Origin: Cephalopachus bancanus | Taxonomy: Eukaryota > Chordata > Mammalia > Primates > Tarsiidae | Direction: 5' to 3' | Length of the DNA: 64,000 nucleotides | Assembly: GCA_027257055.1 (NCBI GenBank) | Contig: JAPVLO010000978.1 | Span: forward strand, 124,001-188,000 | In this document: positions 23,382-32,450 of the stretch, in pieces | Position numbering within the stretch: position 1 is the first letter of the stretch | Layout: the number at the start of each line of letters is the position of its first letter | Made by a program: the position numbers and the translations under genes | Notes under the pieces: model-generated | Told to the model about the DNA's origin: nothing | Databases searched by the model: none | Seen by the model: only the letters and a program-made list of their open reading frames with translations

Positions 23382-26300
23382 GCAGGGATCAACTCTCGCA
23401 TTTCAATAATTAGTCTATATGTGAATGGTTTAAATGCACCACTGAAAAGACATAGAATAGCAAAATGGATAACATTCACCAGACAACAATTTATTGCTTT
23501 CAACAGACTCATCACACTAGAAAGAACATTCACACACACTCAAAGTAAGAGCCTGGGAAAAAACTTTCAGGCGAATGAAACACAAAAGAAATGAGAAGTC
23601 ACAATCTTAACTTCAGACAAAATACCCTTTAAGCTATCAAAATTTAAAAAAGATTCAGAAGGCCACTACATAATGATAAAAGGTTCAATCCATCAACAAG
23701 AAATATCCATCATAAACATATATGCACCCAACATAGGAGTTCCAACTTTCATAAAGCAGCTTCTATGTAAACTCAAAAAAGATACCAACTCTAACACTAT
23801 CATAGCTGGGGACTTCAATACCCCACTCACAACTGTAAACAGATCAGCAGGACAAAAAATCAACAATGAGAACCAGAACCTCAATGTGACTCTTGACCAA
23901 ACAGACTTAATTAATACCTACAGAACACTCCCCCAAGACCACAGTATACACATTCTATTCATCACCGCATGGAATGTACTATAAGATTGACCACATACTT
24001 GACCATAAATCAAGCATAATCAAATTTCAAAAGATCGAAATTTTGTCATGCAGACCACAGTGGAATAAAAATAAAGATCAACACCAACAAGGTTCCCCCA
24101 AAACCCACAAAGACATAGACACTAAACAGTATGATGCTAAACAACTCCTGGGTCAATGATGAAATCAAAACAGAGATTAAAAGATATCTGGAAACAAATG
24201 AAAATGAAGAAACATATTACCAAAATCTCTGGGATGCCATGAAAGCTGCAGTAAGAGGGGAATTCATATCTCTACAGACACACATGAAGAAAATGGAAGG
24301 ATCACAAATTAACAGCCTAAGAAGCCACCTAAGGAAGCCGAAAAAGCAAGACCACCAAAACCGTAACTTCAGCAGAAGAAACCAGATTACCAAAATAAAG
24401 GCCGAAATCCAGGACATAGAAGACAAAAAGATAATACAAAAAAATCAATGAAACAAAAAGCCTGGTTCTTTGAAAGGATAAACAAGATAGATGGTCCCCT
24501 AGCTAGACTGACCAAGAAAAAGAGAGAAAAAGCCCAAATAAACACAATCAGAAACACAAAAGATGAAATCACATCTGACCCTGAAGAAATACAAAAGATC
24601 ATTAGAGACTACTATGTACATTTGTATGGAAAAAACTTGAAAACCTTAAGTAAATGGAGGACTTTCTGACCTCACACAACCTGCCTAGGTTGAACAAGAA
24701 GAAATGGAGACCATAAATACACAAATAACAATCAAGGAAATTCACTATGTAATAAGAAATCTACCTACAAACAAAAGTCCTGGACCAGATGGCTTTCCAG
24801 CAGAATCCTACAAGACATTTAAGGAGGAGCTGATACCAATCCTATTGAAGGTACTCCAGGCAATTAAGAAAGGTGGAACTCTCCCCAAATCATTTTATGA
24901 AGCTAATATCACATTGATACCCAAGTCAGGTAAGACCTAACAAAGAAAGAACTACAGGCCAATATCTTTGATGAAAATAGATGCCAAGATTCTCAACAAG
25001 ATCTACCAAACTGGATTCAAAAACACATCTCAAAAATCAGCCATCATGACCAAGTAGTTTTCATCCCTGGGATAGAAGACAGACACAACATTCATAAAAC
25101 CATAAATGTAATTAAATACATTAACAGATGTCAAAATAAAAACCGCATGATTTTATCATTAGATGAAGAAAAAGCTTTTGATAAAATCCAACACTTTTTG
25201 ATAAAAAACCCTCAAACATCTAGGCCTACTTGGAACATTCCTCAAAATAGTAAAAGCCATCTATAAGAAACCCACAGTCAGCATGCTCCTAAATGGACAA
25301 AAATTGGAACCTGAAAATTGGAAAAAGACAAGAATGCCCATTCTCACCCCTCCTGTTTAATATAGTACTGGAGGTCCTGACTAGAGCAATCAGAGAAGAG
25401 AAGGCAATCAGGGGTATCCAAATAGGAAAAGAGGAAGTCAAGTAATCTCTCTTTGCAGATGACATGATTGTGTACCTTGAAAACCCAAGAGAATCTGTCA
25501 AAAACCTCCTTACACTGATAAAGACCTTTGGCAAAGTCTCAGAATACAAAATAAATGTACAAAAGACAATCGCATTTCTTTACACCAACAATAAACAAAC
25601 AAAAAACCCAATAAAAAAACACAATTCCATTCACAATAGCCACAAAAAAATGAAATACCTTGGCATCTTCCTAACCAGAAATGTGAAAGACCTTTACAAT
25701 GAAAACTGCAAAACACTGCTCAATGAAATCAATGATGACACAAAGAAATGGAAAAATATCCCCTGCTCATGGATTGGAAGAATCAACATTGTGAAGATGT
25801 CCATCCTACCTAAGGCAATCTACAGATTTAATGCAATACCCATCAAATTACCAGCAACATTCTTCTCACAGCTAGAAAAAACAATACAGGAATTCATATG
25901 GAAACACAAATGACCAAGAATAGCCAGAACAATCCTCAGCAAAAAAAAAAAAAAAAATGAACAAAGCAAGATATCACACTACCAGACTTCAAACTTTACT
26001 ATAAAGCTGCAATAATCAAAACAACTTGGAATTTAAACAGGCATATAGACCAATGGTATAGAATTGAGATTCCAGGAAAAAAAACCCTCAATTTCTCATC
26101 CAACTCATCTTTGACAAAGCCTCCACCACCTACCACTGGGGAGAGGAGAACCTATTCAGTAAATGGTGTTGGGAAAACTGGCTGAGCACATGCAGTAGCC
26201 TCAAACAAGATCCCTATCTATCCCCACACACAAAAATTAACTCTAAGTGGATCACAGACCTAAATGTAAAACCTCAAACCATAAGAACCTTAGAAAATGC

Positions 26301-27230
26301 AAGACACACCCTTATGGAAATTGGAACTGGCATCCAATTCCTGAACAAACCCCAAGCCCACAGGCCATAAGAGATAAGATAGACAAGTGGGACCTCATTA
26401 AACTGACAATCTTCTGCAATGCAAAAGAAACCATCAAGAGAACAGGGAGACAGCCCACAGACTGGGAAAATATATTTGCCACCTCCAGGTCTGACAATGG
26501 CCTAACATCTTGGATCTACAAGGAACTCAAACGTTCAGAAAAGAAAAAAACAATCAACCCCATTATAAAGTGGGCAAAAGATATGAACAGACACTTTTCA
26601 AAGGAAGACATCTGAGCAGCCAACAGACACATGAATAAATGTTCAACCTCACTAATCATCAAGGAAATTCCAATCAAAACTACACTGAGATACCACCTAA
26701 CTCCAGTCAGAATAGCAGCTATCAATAATTCAAAAAATAACATGCTGTAGAGGATGTGGTGAAAAAGGAACACTTCTACACTGTTGGTGGGAGTGTAAAC
26801 TAGTGCAACCTCTGTGGAGACACTCCTTATCAGCAAGGGTGCCTGAATGATACATATTTGTAAACCTAACCCTTATCTGTGGCGATTCCTAAAAGCTCTA
26901 AATATTGACCTCCCATATGACCCTGCTATCCCCTTACTGGGAATATACCCCGAAGAACTCAAATCACTCTATCAAAAGATACCTTCACATGTATGTTTAT
27001 CACTGCATTGTTCACAACAACAAGGACCTGAACCAACCATGCTGTCCATCAAAAGAGGACTAGATTTTTTAAAATGTGGTGCATATACATGATGGAATAC
27101 TACGCAGTCATAAAAAAAGAGCGAATTCATGAATTTTTCAGCAACCTGGATGGAACTAAAGTCTATTATACTGAGTGATCTCTTACAGAAACAAAGATCT
27201 GAATATCACATGTTCTCACTCACATAGTGG
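23382..27230 (+). pseudogene. L1 ORF2 of copy C, heavily decayed
   Basis: Pieces in order: endonuclease start (NSRISIISLYVNGLNAPLKR at about 23388-23450), IYAPNIGVPTFIKQLL near 23720-23765, GDFNTPLTTVNRSAGQ near 23810, the linker at 24131-24451, RT pieces at 24704-24940 and 25464-25913 ([16 protein letters not shown]), and the C-terminal domain 26247-26615. A stop (AAGTAATCT) lies just before the FADD motif near 25440. The native start codon fell in the duplicated target of L1 D and is AGGGCA-like here. Confidence 0.92.
26816..26878 (+). repeat. Internal patch of L1 3' UTR inside copy C ORF2
   Basis: Between the ORF2 phrases CTAGTGCAACCTCTGTGG and TGGCGATTCCTAAAAGC lies GACACTCCTTATCAGCAAGG and then TGCCTGAATGATACATATTT. 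That is L1 3' UTR sequence, the same as C's own 3' UTR near 27345-27398. The other copies read straight through here. Confidence 0.9.
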
Positions 27231-27375
27231 GCCTTCTATCATAATGCTATAAGAAAAGGACTGACAGTGGTGGGAAACTATGGGAGGATAGGGAGGGGAA
27301 GGGAGGTGGGGCTAATAGTAGTGAATATCTGTCTGGGGACAGGGAGACACCCCTTATCAACAAGGGTTCCTGAAT

Positions 27376-27466
27376 GATATATATTTGTAAACCTAAATTG
27401 TAAACTAGTGCAAACCTGATATATATTTGTAAACCTAAAATTGTTTTAGGTTTACAAATATATATC
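27376..27466. repeat. Direct repeat and perfect hairpin in the L1 C tail
   Basis: A 22-base unit starting GATATATATTTGTAAACC occurs at 27376-27397 and again at 27418. The second occurrence is followed after a 3-base loop (TTG, 27441-27443) by its exact reverse complement. This gives 23-bp arms at 27418-27440 and 27444-27466. Between the two direct copies is TGTAAACTAGTGCAAACCT, an ORF2 3' phrase. Confidence 0.95.
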
Positions 27467-28636
27467 ACAATTTTAAAATTAAAAATTTTAAAATTAAAAA
27501 TTTAAAATTTAAAAATTAAAAATTAAAAAAAAATCTTTGGAATTATAAAAAGAAAGGCTCTTAGTAAAGTACTGAGAATTATTTTACCTACATAACCAGA
27601 ATAAAGATGCTGCATTTTACAATTTAAATTTAAAATGCACTAAACCTGTAGGCCTAAAGGAAGTGTCATAGAAGTTGAAATGCTGATGAACTCTGTGTGG
27701 AATAGTGTGATAAGAGAAAGCATCCCATGGGATGTAGGAACTATATCAAGCCATGATCAACAATTAGAGGAGAAAGACATTGCCTGGACTGGGGCAAGAA
27801 AGAGACCTATAAACACAAACGGAAAGGGTTGTAAAGGGGAGGGGAGGGGAGAGGAAGCAATAAGAGGGGAGGGGAGGGGAGGAGGAAAGGGAAGAAACCC
27901 ATTTCAAATATGGAGATGGCTTGTCATAAGAATGGCAAAGAATGTCACGACCAATGTCAAGGTCGTTGAATGTCATAAATGAGTTAGATATGGGACTCAC
28001 ATATGGAAATTTGCTTCAAATTGAGATTGTGCTTTTCACAATGATTAGCATTTAGGTATTCACAAAAGGAGAATTGAGTCATGCAAAACTCTGCCAGTCT
28101 TTAACTCTCTACTGAGATAATACTGAATGTCAGCAGACAAAATGGGTGGCATTTCTGAAGTGAGACATGTCATTCTGCAAGCTTGTATTTGACTAGGAGG
28201 TCATGCTGTGATTGTAATAGAAGGTCACAATCAATTTGCTGTCTCTGATATTTGTGAATGTGTTACAATCAGTAAATCTGCTTCAAATATGTCTTTTTCA
28301 TGAAGCATAGTTAATAATGAAATGCATGTCACTAAATGTAGATTATTTCCTGGTTTTCTTTGAATTGTTTGCTTTAGTAGCTAGTAGAGACAATTCCTAT
28401 AGACATTAAAATGAAGATGTGTATTATTGGTGAAGGAAGTATTATTTGAATGTGTTTCTGTGGATGAAACCAGAAGCAAAAGCCTGATGGACACTACAAT
28501 GTGGCCACATTTGTGTATCACCTAACAGAATTGCCTATATAACCTATCAGCCAAAAAGTCAGTGACTGAGACTGTAAAACACAGGTTAATTAAAGATCCT
28601 TTCCACTACTGATACTGCAGGCTTCTTTATGCCTAA
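27467..28636. other. A/T-rich tail then no gene seen; G-rich tract at 27836-27893
   Basis: After a decayed A/T tail (to about 27530) the sequence is unique-looking. Two GGGGAGGGGAGGGGA tracts at 27836-27893 are purine-rich and could form G-quadruplexes. The frames crossing them (27680-27982 plus, 27764-28000 minus) have only low-complexity sequence. Confidence 0.6.
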
Positions 28637-28858
28637 GCCCGCGGGTTCGAGACCTGCCTGGGCAGTGAGAACTCATCTCTACAATAAATCAAAAAAATCA
28701 GCCGGGTGTGGTAGTGCATGCCTGTAATTCCAGCTACTTGGAAGGCTGAGGCGGAAGGATTGCCGGAGCCCCAGCTGGTCGAGGCTGTGGTGGCCGGAAG
28801 CGGCCACTCCACTCCAGTCTGGGTGACAGAGTGAAACTCCAAGTCAAAAAAAAAAGAA
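28637..28858 (+). mobile_element. Alu SINE, 5'-truncated
   Basis: Starts inside the left arm at about GCCTAAGCCCGCGGGTTCGA, so the A-box part is missing. The linker and right arm are complete and end in an A-tail. It is the same subfamily as the other Alus. Confidence 0.92.
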
Positions 28859-29109
28859 AAGTCATTTTTTCTTTATCTTCTGCACTTGCTATTTGTTCTA
28901 TTAATACAGACTTTTTTTTCTCTCGGATTTTAGAAGTTTAAATACACACACACACATATCCACACATCTTCCACTCCCACATGCACACAAAGGACCTGGA
29001 GATGTTTACTTTTAATCCCCCAATGAAATATTCTAACTTCTTTTATAAAGTATAAAAATAAAGTTCACATGAATAACATAAAACAGAAAAATAATAGAGA
29101 AATGGGAAG

Positions 29110-29420
29110 GTTTCAGTATACAAGTAGTCATCACGCAGGTAAAGTTTGGGCCTCCCTTTGTCCCCCACTTTGCCTGGCTTGAGATCAGGTTCCCTTATCT
29201 ACATAAAGTTCTCCTCACTCCCAGCAGTGTGCTGCTACTGCCAATCTCTTTCTTATAGTATTATGACAAATGTTCAGGATCTGCTTATGAGTGAGAACAT
29301 TTGGTACTCATTTCTTTGTTTCTATGATAGATCACTGAGTATTATAGACTCTAACTTCATCCAAGTTACTGCGAAGTCCATGTGTTTGTCCTTCGTTATG
29401 GCAATGTAATATCTTACATC
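29110..29420 (-). mobile_element. Diverged LINE-1 3' UTR fragment
   Basis: On the plus strand it carries ATGAGTGAGAACATTTGGTAC, GTATTATAGACTCTAAC and TCATCCAAGTTACTGCGAAG, the reverse complement of the L1 end of ORF2 and start of 3' UTR seen in copies B and G. The first part near 29110-29250 is poorly conserved. Boundaries are approximate. Confidence 0.8.
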
Positions 29421-29997
29421 TTTAAAATTAAAAAAGAAATAAATAAAATTAATGATGCAAGGAAAAAATAAAAAGAACTGGAAAGAAGAGTGACACTAGC
29501 GTAAAGTATCATAATTTGTTCTACAAGTTTGTTTTTAAATAATCATATAATTCACAGTGCGCTGGATTTTAATTCCAATAAGAGATAAATATTATCAATT
29601 CTTATGGCTTAATCATTATCAACTAATGTATTTTCTAACCTTCAACTTTTGTTTTAAACTTTTCCTATTTTAGATGGGATTTTATAGAGTTGTGCTTTTA
29701 TTTATGTGTTTATACACTTGATTGGTTTTGAAAGTTATTCAGTCATTTAATAACACTTATTATATTAAATTGCAACTAAAAGAGATGGCAGAAATTCAAA
29801 TATGATGGAAGTTAATTTGTTTTTATAAGACATCCCAAACAGCTGTGCTGTAGAGGCTTGTGTCCTTAAGAGATGTTTATATTTTAAATTGATTAATGTG
29901 ACAAAGGACTGTATGACTCATTTTCTCCAGAGAGTTGATATTAGAACCACAAAAATTCTGTAAATGTACAGTTACCCTATCTCTGACAAAAGTGTTT
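29421..29997. other. No gene seen
   Basis: A/T-rich DNA up to the target site of L1 E. No supported feature. Confidence 0.6.
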
Positions 29998-30012
29998 AGA
30001 ATATTGCTAACT
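29998..30012. repeat. Target-site duplication of L1 E, left copy
   Basis: AGAATATTGCTAACT is repeated without mismatch at 36483-36497 directly after the A-tail. Confidence 0.97.
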
Positions 30013-31413
30013 GGGGACGCGGTAAGATGGCGACACGGCAACCCAGCGTCTGAAGCCCTCTGCATGGGAGATCTGCAGTGGGTCTCTGACTCTCGCCCCG
30101 GGGGGCTGGGCACCCCAGCATCGCAGCCTGCTCTACAGACAGAGCTCGGCCGCTGCCATCGGAACGACTGGACAGCTTTGACTGCATTCCAAACGGTCCT
30201 GCCACCGCAGCTGCTGCCGCCGCAGCCGCCCCTCCCCCCACCGCCGCTTCTGCTGCCATCGCCAGCACCACCGACGTCGCGGCCTCTGGGAGGGATAGCA
30301 TATCGCACCATGCGGCCCGAGGAGATCCACAACGAACCGCTTCAGGGAAGATCTGCTGGGATCGCTGCCACCTATCCTGTGTCCGAGACTATCCTGCCCG
30401 CCTGGCCTGGGGCTCCTGTTGCCTGCTCGGAGGCAGGCAGCCATCTTGTTCCTGTCCAGCCCCACCTCCTCTAGGGCGAGCAGATGAGATAGCACCACCT
30501 GCTGGCGATTCAAGGTAACAATACCGAAACGGGAGAAATAAGCTTGATAAAGACATAGACCAAACTGCTGAAGGAAGGTTGAACTGAACTGTCCTTCACA
30601 GTAGATCAGGGGCAATTGACTCTAACTGCAAACTAATTTACCAGCTTGAAAAGAAAACTAGAAATCAGACCTGAAAAGACATTGGACTTAAACGAAAGGT
30701 CTCAGAGTGTGCCTCATTGATTCTATCAGTTTAATGACTTAATTCTATTCATACTGTATTGTTCCCTTTTTTCTTTTTTCCTTTTCCTTTTCTTCTCTTT
30801 TCTTCTCTCTGTAAACCATATCTTTGTATAGAGGAACAGCACACTAACAAGGTGGTTGGTGAGCTTGTATATTAGCATCACTATATGTTTTATTTTTGTT
30901 TGTATGAGAGTTGGTTCGACTGTAGCTGTGGTCTATTGTTTTTATCTGTTTCAGTATAGGCCTCTCTCTCTATTTGTTGGCACACTCATTTGTTTCCCCC
31001 CTCACTCCTCTATCTCTCCACTCCCCTCTTCAACCCACTATCTGCTCCATTCTCTCCCCTCTGCTAACCACATTTTATTTCAGGGAGTAAACCTACAGCC
31101 CCACTGCACGGACAGATTCCAGGACAGTGGGAAGTGGGTTCCACATTATCCACACACCTGTCAGCGAATACCAGGACCTGCAGACAGATTTTGAATCACA
31201 GCTCTCCCCTTAAATATATCTCAAAACTGCAAAAAGGACCACCTCCAACCTACAGTGCAACTTCAGAATTGAACAAAGTAAGAGGACATACATAAAGAAT
31301 AGGAGATTGAACAAACAGAAGTAAAACCAATCCCTTTACCCCTGAATAACAGAATTAAAGAAAACAGTGATGTGGAGGGAAGGAAAAAGTAGAGAGGGGG
31401 AAAAAACGCACAA
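30013..31413 (+). promoter_or_regulatory. L1 E 5' UTR / internal promoter, CpG-rich
   Basis: A YY1-type AAGATGG sits at 30024-30030, near the usual position for primate L1. The first 500 bases are CpG-rich, with a Pro/Ala-codon-like CCG/CTG/GCC stretch at 30195-30290. A pyrimidine tract follows at 30760-30810. Both strands have open frames: a 179-codon plus frame (29935-30474) that begins in flanking DNA, and a 160-codon minus frame (30133-30615). In human L1 this region also holds an antisense promoter and ORF0; whether that applies here is inference. Confidence 0.8.
30133..30615 (-). other. Antisense open frame in L1 E 5' UTR (ORF0-like candidate)
   Basis: A 160-codon frame antisense to L1 E, starting MPLIYCEGQFSSTFLQQFGL. 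Residues around 27-46 (AYFSRFGIVTLNRQQVVLSH) match the antisense frame in L1 G. Its second half crosses the CpG-rich triplet tract and is Arg/Trp/Gly-rich. Coding status is unknown. Confidence 0.4.
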
Positions 31414-32379
31414 ATGAAGAAAAACCAAATGAAGAATATAGGTCCTACACAGACCCCTGGGAAATCAGAAACTGAGAAAACAGATTCTGGAACACAGACA
31501 ATGAAGAGTCCCCAGAATGACTGGTTACATGCAACAAACCCAGACATCAAGACATTCATGGAGAGAATTTTTAAAATTGAGGAGAGACAAGAGGAAAATA
31601 GGAAGGAGCTGTTGTCAGAAATGACAGCAGTAAAGAATACTGTGATGGAAATGAACAACAGACTAATAAGCATGGAAAGCAGAATCAGCCAAGCCGAAGA
31701 AAGAATCTCAGAGCTCGAAGACCAAAACACAGAACTAACCCAAACTGTCAAAAGTATAGAAAAGAAGCTCAAAAAGACAGAACAAAACCTACAAGAGATG
31801 AATGATCACTTCAAGAGACCAAACCTGAGAATAATTGGGCTTCCTGAGGCAGGAAGAGAAACAGAAGCCACGGTGGAACAAACATTTCATGAAATCATTC
31901 AAGAAAACTTCCCTCATCTCATCAAGGATGAAAAAATTCAAACACAAGAGATTCAGAGAACCCCTGCAAGACAACAAACGAGAAGACCAGCTCCCAGACA
32001 CATAATAATTCGCCTTAACAAAGTAGCTATGAAAGGAAAAATCCTAAAGGCAGCAAGAGAAAAAGGCCAGACTACCTACCAGGGAAAACCAATTCGAATA
32101 GCAGCAGATTTATCCACAGAAACCCTTCAGGCCAGAAGAGCCTGGAGCCATATCTTCAAAGTTCTAAAAGAGAAACAATTTCAACCAAGAATAACCTACC
32201 CAGCCAAACTAAGCTTCATTAGTGAGGGAGAATTGAAATCTTTTCCGGACATCCAATCCCTAAGAACCTACACTACCACCAGACCACCTCTACAAGAAAC
32301 ACTTAAGAAAGTACTGAACACAGAAGAAAAAGAAAAAAGAACAAAAGCATTCTTCACAAGAGTACAGGCAAAAGATTAA
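31414..32379 (+). CDS. L1 ORF1 protein, intact 321 residues
   Basis: This is an L1 ORF1p, the RNA-binding, trimer-forming nucleic-acid chaperone that coats L1 RNA in the cytoplasmic RNP. The frame is uninterrupted from MKKNQMKNIG to FFTRVQAKD. Residues about 60-130 are a heptad-rich coiled coil (MESRISQAEERISELEDQ). An RRM-like domain starts at NLRIIGLPEAGRE (137-149). The C-terminal domain follows, with RHIIIRLNKV (195-204), the REKG motif (215-218) and YPAKLSFISEGE (262-273). At 321 residues it is slightly shorter than the human 338. The start is the ATG after CGCACAA, shared by all copies. ORF2's ATG lies 71 bases downstream of the stop. Whether it is expressed cannot be told from sequence. 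Confidence 0.95.
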   Translation: MKKNQMKNIGPTQTPGKSETEKTDSGTQTMKSPQNDWLHATNPDIKTFMERIFKIEERQEENRKELLSEMTAVKNTVMEMNNRLISMESRISQAEERISELEDQNTELTQTVKSIEKKLKKTEQNLQEMNDHFKRPNLRIIGLPEAGRETEATVEQTFHEIIQENFPHLIKDEKIQTQEIQRTPARQQTRRPAPRHIIIRLNKVAMKGKILKAAREKGQTTYQGKPIRIAADLSTETLQARRAWSHIFKVLKEKQFQPRITYPAKLSFISEGELKSFPDIQSLRTYTTTRPPLQETLKKVLNTEEKEKRTKAFFTRVQAKD

Positions 32380-32450
32380 AAACACACATGAACCACTCCA
32401 AAACCCAAAGAAAGACAACAAATAAACAGGATCAACTCTGTAAGAACCTT

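Larger units (their letters stand above)
23372..27530 (+). mobile_element. LINE-1 copy C, 3' part (after L1 D)
   Basis: Resumes with GAACCTTAGGGCAGGGATCAACTC, matching the ORF2 start of copy E, and runs through ORF2 and the 3' UTR. A fragment of its own 3' UTR is inserted in ORF2 near 26816-26878. The 3' end carries an unusual duplication with a palindrome (27376-27466), then an A/T-rich tail. Copy C is therefore older than D. Confidence 0.95.
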
